Shown piece by piece: positions 17,266 to 24,462 of a stretch of 28,864 nt of DNA (the first letter of the stretch is position 1; each line of letters opens with the position of its first letter). This DNA comes from Chloroflexota bacterium (GTDB lineage: Bacteria; Chloroflexota; Chloroflexia; Thermomicrobiales; UBA6265): the NCBI GenBank assembly GCA_023423795.1, contig JAFAEX010000185.1, positions 1-28,864 of the forward strand. The letters are read 5' to 3'. A program made the position numbers and the translations under genes. Under the pieces are notes generated by a model that saw only the letters and a list, made by a program, of their open reading frames with translations, did not search any database and was not told the DNA's origin.

Positions 17266-19173
17266 CTACGTCCGGTCCTGGTTCGACGGCAGCAGCACGC
17301 CGCGGAGCGCCGCCTCGTCGGCCGGCTCCACCGCGATCGTGCGCTCGTTGCGATAGGTCACCATGCCTGGCCGGCCGCCCTTGATCTTGCGAACGTGCCG
17401 CCGCCGCGCGACATCGATCTCGACCCGGCTCGAGCCGCGCGCCGCCGAGTACCACCCCGCGAGCGCCGCCGCCGCGAGGATCGTCTCGTCGCGCTCCTCG
17501 CCGGCGGCGTTGTTCCAGCGGATGACCACGTGCGAGCCGCCGACGCCGCGCGCGTGGAGCCACGTATCGTTCTGGCCCGCGATCTCGAAGGTCACCATCT
17601 CGTTCTGGCCTGCCGTGTGGCCGACGAAGACCGCGTTGCCCTCGTCGTCCAGCAGCGGGCGCGGGCGGCGCGTTTGCGGCCGTTTGCGGGCCTGTTTTCC
17701 GGCCGGCGATCCCTCCCGCGCGCCCCACTCGGCGGCGAGCGCTTCCAGTTCGGCGAACCCGGCGGCCTGCGCCGCGAGCGTGGCGAGGTCGTCGAGGTGG
17801 GCCAGTTCGCCGGCGATTTCGCCCTCGATCTCCTCCTGGTGAACCCCGGCGCTTTGCGCCTTGCGGTAACGTTCGAACAGGGCCGCCGCCGTTTCCTTGG
17901 CCGGCACGGCGGGATCGAGCGGGATCATCTCTCCTTCGACGACCAGTTCCCGCTGCCCCGGCTGGATCTGCCAAAGGTTGGCGTAGATCAACTCGCCCCA
18001 GCGCCGCAACGTCTCGGTCTCGGCGGCCAGTGCGCCCTGCTCTCGCACGGACGCCAGCCGCCGCTCCAGTTTGGCGCGCGCCTCGGCGATGGAGGCGAGC
18101 AGCCGCTGACGGCGCTGGGCATGCCGCGCGGGCGTGGCGTCGTCGCCCTCGTCGGCCCCTTCGACCAGCGCGACGGCGGCGGAGATCGAGGCGACCGCTT
18201 CCTCGACGTGGTCCTGCCGCAGGTGGGCGAGCGGGATCGCGGAGTACGCGACGACCTGCGCCGATTCCGGCTCCGCGTCGTCGCGCTCCCGGTACACCTT
18301 CGGCGCCCACGCGGACGTCAGCAGCGGTTCGAGCAGCGCGCGCGTCTCGCGGGCGAGCGCCGACGCGCCAGCGTCCCCGAGCGCATCGGCCACGGTCGCG
18401 TCGGCGCTCCCGGTGGCGCGGAACGCGATCTCGCGGGCCATCTGCGGACTCAGGCCGCGCAGCGCCGAGACGAGCCAGCGGGCGAGGGGCGTCGCCTCCG
18501 GCGCGACAGCAAGCATGCCGGACGCCATCGCGGCGGTCAGGCGGCGCGGGTCTGGGCGATCGAGCGGCGGGGGAGGGACGTAGCGCATCCGCGGCTGCAC
18601 CGGCCGCACCCGACTCATGGCGGACGTCACCCGCTTGGCGGCGTCCATCACCAGCCCGGCGTCATCGACGAGGATGAGGTTGGAATGCCGCCCCATGATC
18701 TCGACGTGGAGGTGGACCCAGGTGAGGCCGGCGTCGCCGTCGCCCTCTCCATCGTCGTCCGTTTCGGCGTCGTCGAGCAGGTCCGGATCGTCGTCCTCCG
18801 GCTGGGGTTCGCCGGCGATGCGGCGGGCCCGCCGTTCGTGACCCGAAGGGATGCGCTTGGCTATACTGAGCCGCAGGAGCCGCTCCAGCGGGGGTTGCTC
18901 CACCCCGACGAGGATGCCGCCGCGCGCGTACTTGCGCAGCAGCAACCCGAAGGGGGTCACCAGTTCGGCGTCCAGCGACGGCATCGCCGGCGCGAGGTGG
19001 ATGCGGGGCGAGCGGTTGTCCGCGCTGGCGACCAGCGCGCGGCGGCGGCCGCCGGCGTAAACCTCGGCGGCGACCGTCAACCGGTCCACCAGGCCGATGC
19101 GCTGGATGCGGCCGTCGAGCAGCGTGGCCGACAGTTCGTCGGCGACGGCCGCGGTGGTGAGAACGTCGAACAC
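17266..19173 (-). CDS. rqcH: NFACT-family Rqc2 homologue (ribosome quality control)
   Basis: By family knowledge RqcH binds stalled 50S subunits with peptidyl-tRNA and directs alanine tailing; older annotations call it a fibronectin-binding protein. From the GTG at 19173 (GAGGTG upstream) the protein has 635 residues, versus about 570 in Bacillus. NFACT-N covers about 1-240, with FGLLLRKYARGG (75-86) and HVEIMGRHSNLILVD (156-170). A central helical and coiled-coil part follows, then NFACT-R with GQNDTWLHARGVGGSHVVIRW. Two oddities: the position aligned with the Bacillus Asp97-Arg98 pair reads Glu97-Arg98, and an acidic insert of about 30 residues (near 121-149) interrupts NFACT-N. It diverges from gmk with 55 bases between starts and converges on tatC. 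Family assignment is firm; activity is inferred. Confidence 0.88.
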   Translation of the reverse strand: MFDVLTTAAVADELSATLLDGRIQRIGLVDRLTVAAEVYAGGRRRALVASADNRSPRIHLAPAMPSLDAELVTPFGLLLRKYARGGILVGVEQPPLERLLRLSIAKRIPSGHERRARRIAGEPQPEDDDPDLLDDAETDDDGEGDGDAGLTWVHLHVEIMGRHSNLILVDDAGLVMDAAKRVTSAMSRVRPVQPRMRYVPPPPLDRPDPRRLTAAMASGMLAVAPEATPLARWLVSALRGLSPQMAREIAFRATGSADATVADALGDAGASALARETRALLEPLLTSAWAPKVYRERDDAEPESAQVVAYSAIPLAHLRQDHVEEAVASISAAVALVEGADEGDDATPARHAQRRQRLLASIAEARAKLERRLASVREQGALAAETETLRRWGELIYANLWQIQPGQRELVVEGEMIPLDPAVPAKETAAALFERYRKAQSAGVHQEEIEGEIAGELAHLDDLATLAAQAAGFAELEALAAEWGAREGSPAGKQARKRPQTRRPRPLLDDEGNAVFVGHTAGQNEMVTFEIAGQNDTWLHARGVGGSHVVIRWNNAAGEERDETILAAAALAGWYSAARGSSRVEIDVARRRHVRKIKGGRPGMVTYRNERTIAVEPADEAALRGVLLPSNQDRT

Positions 19174-19228
19174 GGGCGATGCACCTCGAGCGGACCGCCC
19201 GAACCGGCGGCAGGCGCCGGGAGGGCGA

Positions 19229-19969
19229 ATGGTGGACGAGCGGACGATGCGGACGGACCTGCGCGAGCGCTTCGACGGCGCGGAAACCGCCGCCAGCGAC
19301 GGATCGGGAGCCCGCGGCGTCGTGAGCGACCAGTTTGGCGAACACGCCGACGACCTGATCGGCGACCTGCGCGTCCTGCGGCGGCCACGGGTGTTCATCA
19401 TCTCCGGCCCGTCCGGCGTTGGCAAAGATACCGTGATCGAGGTGCTGCGGCAGCGGTACGCCGACGCCTACTTCGCGGTGACGGCGACCACGCGTCCGCG
19501 CCGCCCCGGCGAGATCGACGGCTACCACTACTACTTCATGGACCCGGCCGCCTTTGCCGAGCGCAAGGAGGAGGGCGAGTTCCTGGAGTCCGCCGTCGTC
19601 TACGGGTTCGATTACGGCGTGCCGCGCGGGCCGATCCGCGCCGCGCTGGCGCGCGGGCAGGACGTCTTCATCAAGGTCGATGTGCAGGGCGCGGAATCCA
19701 TCCGGGCGCTCGTGCCGCGGGCGGTCTCCGTCTTCCTCGCCCCGGAATCGATGACCTCGCTGCTGCACCGGCTGCGGTCGCGTAAGACCGATGACCCGGA
19801 CGTGCTGATGCGCCGCTTCGGCACGGCGTCTCGCGAACTGGCCAAGGCGCCCGAGTTCGACTACGTGATCTTCAACGAGTCGGAGCAGGTGGAACAGACG
19901 GTAGACCAGATCTGCGCCATCGTCACGGCCGAAGGCTGCCGTACGGTGCAACACGACGTGCAGGTCTGA
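19229..19969 (+). CDS. gmk: Guanylate kinase
   Basis: Phosphorylates GMP to GDP with ATP. The P-loop GPSGVGKDT is at 60-68, the GMP-binding part TTRPRRPGEIDGYHYYF at 87-103, and the lid and late motifs include RSRKTDDPDVLMRRF and DYVIFNE. At 246 residues it is about 40 longer than usual because of an N-terminal extension of about 52 residues that is acidic and Gly/Ala-rich with no recognised domain. The ATG at 19229 is favoured by GGGAGG placed about five bases upstream; a later ATG at 19247 would shorten the extension only slightly. It diverges from rqcH. It acts downstream of the purine pathway but is separated from the pur operon. Confidence 0.92.
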   Translation: MVDERTMRTDLRERFDGAETAASDGSGARGVVSDQFGEHADDLIGDLRVLRRPRVFIISGPSGVGKDTVIEVLRQRYADAYFAVTATTRPRRPGEIDGYHYYFMDPAAFAERKEEGEFLESAVVYGFDYGVPRGPIRAALARGQDVFIKVDVQGAESIRALVPRAVSVFLAPESMTSLLHRLRSRKTDDPDVLMRRFGTASRELAKAPEFDYVIFNESEQVEQTVDQICAIVTAEGCRTVQHDVQV

Positions 19970-20369
19970 TCGGGGTCGCCAGGCCAGGTTGTCGCCTGCC
20001 GCGCTCGATAGGTTCGGCCTGGGCCTGACCCGGCATTTCTTCGGCGTTTATTCGGCCTTGATTCGGTGTTGTTTCGGTCGCGGAACGTTGCGAACGTACG
20101 CGGTGTTTCGACCGATTTCAGGTTTGTTCACACCCCCCCTCCCAGCTTCAGTGTCCGGAGCCCCGTTCCGACCGCTTGCCGTCGGGGCGTTCCGCTGCCA
20201 GAAGCAGACTCCTTCGCGCCGGGCACGTAGCGGCCACGATCGGTTGCGAGCCTGTTTTCAGAACGCCCTAGCGCTACGCAACCCGTCATCCCGGGCCGGT
20301 CGAGGGATCTCTCGCCAGGTCCGCGACGACGACGCCGGCGGTACGGCAACCTCGATTCGGGGTCTGGCA
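19970..20369. other. Gap between convergent gmk and def
   Basis: About 400 bases without a supported gene. A single arm of repeat family A occurs at 20284-20312 (CGTCATCCCGGGCCGGTCGA), with no right arm, so it looks like a decayed copy. A T-richer patch at 20036-20095 stands out from the GC-rich background. No clear terminator was found. Confidence 0.6.
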
Positions 20370-20915
20370 TCAGCCGGCGGCGACGTCGGCCGGCTCTTCG
20401 ATCGGGCCTTCGACCTCTTCGTCTTCGGGCACTTCCCGGATGGTGGACTCGTCCTCCACCCGGTCGAGGAACAGGACGCCGTCGAGGTGGTCGATCTCGT
20501 GCTGGAGCACGCGGGCCAGCCAGCCGCGCGCCTTGAAGCGCACCGGCTTGCCGTCGAGCCCGATGCCCTTGACCGTCAGTTTGTTGGCGCGGGGCACCTC
20601 GCCGGTCCAGCCGGGGATGCTCAGGCAACCCTCGTAGCCGAGCACCCGGCCGTCCGCCTTGACGATCTCGGGGTTGATCAGCGCGAAATCGTGCTCCGGG
20701 TCGTCGTCGTGGTCGAACCCGGCCGGGACGTGGACGGTGATCAGCCGCAGCAGGACGCCGACCTGTGGCGCGGCCAGCCCGACGCCCGGGGCGTCCAGCA
20801 TCGTCTCCCGCATGTCGGCGGCAAGGCGGCGCACCGATGCATCGACCGTGCGGATGCGGTGCGCCTTCTGCCGCAGCCGCGGGTCGCCTTCCAGGATGAT
20901 TTCGAGGAGCGCCAT
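20370..20915 (-). CDS. def: Peptide deformylase
   Basis: Removes the N-formyl group from nascent proteins using a metal ion. From the ATG at 20915 it has 181 residues. The three PDF motifs are present: GVGLAAPQVG (44-53), EGCLS with metal ligand Cys97, and QHEIDH with ligands His139 and His143 and catalytic Glu140. A short acidic insert (DHDDDPEHD) sits between motifs 1 and 2, and the C-terminus is strongly acidic (EDEEVEGPIEEP). A TTG eight codons upstream is a less likely start; neither has a strong Shine-Dalgarno. It is the last of a run of minus-strand genes and is separated from the lipoprotein gene by two hairpins. Confidence 0.94.
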   Translation of the reverse strand: MALLEIILEGDPRLRQKAHRIRTVDASVRRLAADMRETMLDAPGVGLAAPQVGVLLRLITVHVPAGFDHDDDPEHDFALINPEIVKADGRVLGYEGCLSIPGWTGEVPRANKLTVKGIGLDGKPVRFKARGWLARVLQHEIDHLDGVLFLDRVEDESTIREVPEDEEVEGPIEEPADVAAG

Positions 20916-20944
20916 CGCCAGTCCGGTCCCGGGTCGCAACGAAC

Positions 20945-20967
20945 CGGGCCGCCCGGTCGGCGGCCCG
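20945..20967 (-). repeat. Hairpin in the def upstream region
   Basis: CGGGCCGCC-CGGTC-GGCGGCCCG gives nine perfect base pairs and a five-base loop, about 29 bases before the def ATG on the minus strand. It is either part of a tandem terminator for the lipoprotein gene or a structure in the def leader. Confidence 0.45.
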
Positions 20968-20991
20968 CGTGTGCGTCAAGTATCACCCGCG

Positions 20992-21020
20992 CCGGGGCCG
21001 CGGCTCAACCGCGGCCCCGG
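20992..21020 (-). terminator. Hairpin terminator after the lipoprotein gene
   Basis: A perfect 12-base-pair stem (CCGGGGCCGCGG with its complement) and a CTCAA loop on the plus strand, starting 22 bases beyond the lipoprotein stop on the minus strand. No T-run follows, so termination efficiency is uncertain. Confidence 0.5.
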
Positions 21021-21042
21021 ACACCGGTTTGTGCCGATTCGC

Positions 21043-21564
21043 CTATTCGACGATGCCGCCCGCTCCTTCGGCAACGAAGGTGCCTGCCTCCGCGCCGTCG
21101 AGCGTGATGGCGAACTCACCCGATTCCTCGGGCACCGTGAACTCGACGTTGGTCTGGCCGTCGGCCGCGATGTCCTGCTCGTCCAGCACGTTCTCGATGG
21201 CCATCTTGTGGGCCGTGCCGTCGCCGGTCACGGTGATGACGAACGGCTCGCCGACGTTGCCCTCGATCCGCTCGGGGTCGATCTTGCCGTCCTTGATGCC
21301 GACCTCGGTGCCTTCGGTGTCGATCGCGCGCAGTTCCGGCGTCGGGTTGCTTGGGTTGCCGGCGCCGGGCGAGGCCAGCACGACTTCTTCGCCGGTCACG
21401 CCCTCGTCCACCGTGCCAACGTCGGGCGGCTCGCCATCCTGCGCGGCGTTCTCGGCAGCCTGCTGCTGCGATTCCCCGCACCCAACCAGCAGCAACCCGG
21501 CCAGCGCGGCCGTGCCCACCGCCCGCAGCCAAACCGGCTGTTTCGCCAGCACCGAGTCCTTCAC
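21043..21564 (-). CDS. Predicted lipoprotein with cupredoxin-like domain
   Basis: A 173-residue protein with a lipoprotein signal: charged start VKDSVLAKQPVWLR, hydrophobic AVGTAALAGLLL, and lipobox LVGC with Cys29. The GTG at 21564 is chosen for the GGGAGG six bases upstream and for giving a normal signal peptide; upstream Met codons (21597, 21603) would add an unusual arginine-rich lead. After an acidic linker, the C-terminal ~100 residues look like a cupredoxin-type beta sandwich: GNVGEPFVITVTGDGTAHKMAIEN then TVPEESGEFAITLDG. One His is present (AHKM), but the usual C-terminal Cys-His-Met copper ligands are absent, so copper binding is doubtful. The function is unknown; it is presumably anchored to the outer face of the membrane. 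It follows priA on the same strand with a possible promoter of its own. Confidence 0.72.
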   Translation of the reverse strand: MKDSVLAKQPVWLRAVGTAALAGLLLVGCGESQQQAAENAAQDGEPPDVGTVDEGVTGEEVVLASPGAGNPSNPTPELRAIDTEGTEVGIKDGKIDPERIEGNVGEPFVITVTGDGTAHKMAIENVLDEQDIAADGQTNVEFTVPEESGEFAITLDGAEAGTFVAEGAGGIVE

Positions 21565-21649
21565 CTTGCCCTCCCGTCTCCGAACCAGGGTCACCATACC
21601 CATCCTGCTGGCGCGGGGCGCTTGCACGCCGCGTGCCGCAGCGTGCACC

Positions 21650-21678
21650 AGCCTATCCGTTTCCGGCCGACTTGTCAG
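21650..21678 (-). promoter_or_regulatory. Candidate promoter of the lipoprotein gene
   Basis: On the minus strand CTGACA (21673-21678) and TAGGCT (21650-21655) are spaced by exactly 17 bases. The -35 matches the consensus at five of six positions, the -10 only at three. It overlaps the priA stop and lies about 85 bases before the GTG start. Confidence 0.35.
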
Positions 21679-24143
21679 AGCATCCCTTGTGGATCGACAT
21701 CGACGACCCAGCCCGGCGGCGCGGGCAGGCCATCCAGCAGGCCGTCCATCTCGTCGCGCCCGGCGCGCAGCACGAGTTGCCACTGGTGCTGCCCGCGCAC
21801 CTTCGAGGCGAAGGCCGGCGTCGGACCAAGCAGGTCGATCGCCACGTCGCGCTCGTTGGCGTGGCGGACCAGCGCCCGTGCCAGTTCCTCCGCCCGCGCC
21901 GCGCAGCGCGCCTCATCGGCGTCGCGCACGAGGTAGCGAACGAGCCGCGAGAACGGCGGGTAGTCGTTCGCTCGGCGGAAGTCGATCTCCTCGGCGTAGA
22001 ATGCCCCGTAGTCGTGGCCGGACGCGGCGCGGATCGCGTAGTGGTCCGGGGTGTAACTCTGGACGACGACGCGCGACCCGGGCCCACGGCGTCCGGCGCG
22101 CCCCGCCACCTGGGTCAGCAACTGGAACGTGCGCTCGCCCGACCGGAAATCCGGCAGGTGCAGCAGCGTATCGGCGTTGATCACCCCAACCGCCGTCACC
22201 CGCGGCAGGTCGAGCCCCTTGGCGATCATCTGCGTGCCGACGACGATGTCCACCTCGTGGCGCTCCACCCGGCGCAGCAGCGCCTCGTGGCCGCCGCGCC
22301 GCCGCACCACGTCCTGGTCCCAGCGCAGCACGCGGGCGGCCGGGAAAAGCCGCTGGACATCCGCTTCCACGCGCTGGGTGCCCGCGCCGAAGTAGTTCAT
22401 CGCGCCGCCGCACTGCCGGCAGCGGTTCGGCGGCGATTCCCGGTGGTCGCAGCGGTGGCAGAGCAGCCAGCCGCGGTCGGCGTGAAACACCAGCGGGATG
22501 TCGCACCACGGGCAGCGTAAGGTCGTCCCGCACCCCCGGCAGAGCACCACGGTGGCGAGGCCGCGCCGGTTCAGGAACAGGATCGCCTGTTCATTGCGGG
22601 CGATCGTCTCCCCGATCACCTCCCGCAGCGGTTCGCTGAACAGCGACGTGTTGCCCCGGTGCAGCTCCAGCCGCATGTCCACGACCTCGACCGGCGGCAG
22701 GTCGAGCGCCCGGCCGCCGGTGCGCGCGCCGGTGCGATCGAGCGCCGGACCGACGCGGTCCGGCAGCCGCAGCAGCCGGACCTCCTCCTGCTCGGCCCGC
22801 CAGGTCGTCTCCACCGCCGGGGTGGCGCTGCCCAGCACGACCACCGCGCCGTGCAGGTCGGCCAGTTTCTCGGCCAGCGCGCGGGCGTGGTACCGAGGCT
22901 CGGCGTCTTGCTTGTAGGCGCCGTCGTGCTCCTCGTCCAGCACGATCAGGCCAAGGTCGCGCACCGGGGCGAACAGGGCGGACCGTGGCCCGACGATGAC
23001 CGGGATCGAGCCGTCGGCAGCGCCCCGCCATGCGGCCAGCCGCTCCGCATCCGACAGGGCCGAATGCAGCACCGCGACCTGCTCCGGGAACCGGGCGGTT
23101 ACGCGGCGCACCAGTTGCGAGGCGAGCGCGATTTCCGGGGCGAGCACGAGGGCCGAGCGACCGTGGCGCAGACACCAGGCCACCGCCCGCAGGTAGACCT
23201 CCGTCTTGCCGCTGCCGGTGACGCCGTGCAGCAGGATCGGCGTGCTGTCGCGGTTGCCCAGCGCCTCCTCGACGGCGTCCCACGCCGCCGCCTGCTGCAC
23301 CGTCAGCACGGGCACCTGTTCGGGACTCCGGTCGTGCCCACGCCCGCACGGGGAGCGGGTCTCCTCCGCGAGCACGCGCTTGCGGACCAGCGCGGCGATC
23401 GCCGCGCGGTCGGCATCCGAGCGGGCGACGAGTTCGGCGATCGCGATCGCGCCGGCGTCGCCATCCCCCGCGAGGCGAGCACGCTGGATCAGGAACTCGA
23501 CGGCGGCCCGTTGTTTCGGCGCGCGCGCGGTCGCCGCCCGGGCCTCGTCGCCGGTCAGCAGCAGGCGCACGGCCTTCTCGGTGCGCGGCGCGGGCGAGCG
23601 GTCGGTCGCCCGCATCGTCCGCTCGATGACCCCCACGTCCTCCAGTTTCGGGATGATGCTGGCGAGGCTCGACTTGAGGGCCGTCCGCGCCGCGGCAACC
23701 GTCGTCTCGCCGCGCGCCTCGAGCAGGGCGACGAGCCGGGCCTGCGCCGGTGTCAGGTCCACGCCCTCGGGCCGGGGCGTAACGAGCCTGATGCACTCCT
23801 CCGCGCCCTGCGAAATGCCGGGCGGCAGGAACGGCGCGAGCGCGGCATACGGCTCGCTGGCCGTTTCGCGGGCGAGCCAGCGCGCCGCTTCCAGCCGGAG
23901 CGCGTCGAGGACGACGGGCGGCGCGGTCGGCCCATGGAACGGCTTTGTCGGGAAGGACGGAGGGTCCGCATGCAGCCGCAGCACGACGCCGACCGCCCAG
24001 CGATTGCGCAGCGGAACCCAGACCGTGCTGCCCGTTTCGACCTCGTCGCGCCACCGGTCGGGCACCGAATAGGTCAGCGGCGTGCGCGCGCCATCGACCG
24101 CGAGGTCGGCGAAGAGCGGCTGGCGTTGGTCGGGCGCGTCCAT
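21675..24143 (-). CDS. priA: Primosomal replication protein N' (helicase PriA)
   Basis: A superfamily 2 3'-5' DNA helicase that reloads the replisome at stalled forks. It has 822 residues, slightly longer than the typical 730-800. The N-terminal DNA-binding part starts FADLAVDGARTPLTYSVPD; the Walker A GVTGSGKTEVYL is near residue 306, and the DEEH box (VLDEEHDGAYKQD) near 402. The zinc module, about 530-585, has four CxxC pairs (CRGC, CPWC, CHRC, CRQC). Helicase motifs such as GTQMIAKGLDLPRV and QVAGRAGRRGPG follow. The start is an ATG with no strong Shine-Dalgarno. The lipoprotein gene lies downstream on the same strand, and a repeat-bearing gap upstream separates it from the kinase gene. 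Confidence 0.95.
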   Translation of the reverse strand: MDAPDQRQPLFADLAVDGARTPLTYSVPDRWRDEVETGSTVWVPLRNRWAVGVVLRLHADPPSFPTKPFHGPTAPPVVLDALRLEAARWLARETASEPYAALAPFLPPGISQGAEECIRLVTPRPEGVDLTPAQARLVALLEARGETTVAAARTALKSSLASIIPKLEDVGVIERTMRATDRSPAPRTEKAVRLLLTGDEARAATARAPKQRAAVEFLIQRARLAGDGDAGAIAIAELVARSDADRAAIAALVRKRVLAEETRSPCGRGHDRSPEQVPVLTVQQAAAWDAVEEALGNRDSTPILLHGVTGSGKTEVYLRAVAWCLRHGRSALVLAPEIALASQLVRRVTARFPEQVAVLHSALSDAERLAAWRGAADGSIPVIVGPRSALFAPVRDLGLIVLDEEHDGAYKQDAEPRYHARALAEKLADLHGAVVVLGSATPAVETTWRAEQEEVRLLRLPDRVGPALDRTGARTGGRALDLPPVEVVDMRLELHRGNTSLFSEPLREVIGETIARNEQAILFLNRRGLATVVLCRGCGTTLRCPWCDIPLVFHADRGWLLCHRCDHRESPPNRCRQCGGAMNYFGAGTQRVEADVQRLFPAARVLRWDQDVVRRRGGHEALLRRVERHEVDIVVGTQMIAKGLDLPRVTAVGVINADTLLHLPDFRSGERTFQLLTQVAGRAGRRGPGSRVVVQSYTPDHYAIRAASGHDYGAFYAEEIDFRRANDYPPFSRLVRYLVRDADEARCAARAEELARALVRHANERDVAIDLLGPTPAFASKVRGQHQWQLVLRAGRDEMDGLLDGLPAPPGWVVDVDPQGML

Positions 24144-24324
24144 GCGCGGAGTCTACCCGCCGCCGAACGTACAGAACAGATGTGTCGCGCGGGCATCGCC
24201 GGACCGGGAAAGGGAGGGTCTCCGATTTGGTCTGCCCAAGCCCGCGCTCGATGTTCCAACGGGCGCGTACCTTGTCGCTTTGCATGGTCCCGGGTACCGC
24301 TGCCCGCACCCTCGCGCGCCCTAA

Positions 24325-24406
24325 CGTCATCCCGAGCCTGTCGAGCGATCTCGTTCCACACAAGAAGGTGCGAACGACGAGATTCCTCGACAGGCTCGGG
24401 ATGACG
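24325..24406. repeat. Dispersed inverted repeat, family A copy 3
   Basis: The left arm starts at 24325 (CGTCATCCCGAGCCTGTCGA) and the right arm ends at 24406 (CAGGCTCGGGATGACG). The outer 21 bases are exact complements, with small differences nearer the loop. It occupies the 24144-24462 gap between the kinase 3' end and priA; nothing else was recognised there. Confidence 0.88.
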
Positions 24407-24462
24407 GATGAGCGCCAGGGATGAAGGGTGGAAACTCGGGCTGCCGTTTGCAGTTGCCGCCG

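Noticed and set aside
17395..19785. Long plus-strand open frame opposite rqcH and running into gmk
   Set aside because: It is antisense to rqcH and in another frame of gmk; the product is Arg/Gly-rich and without family motifs.
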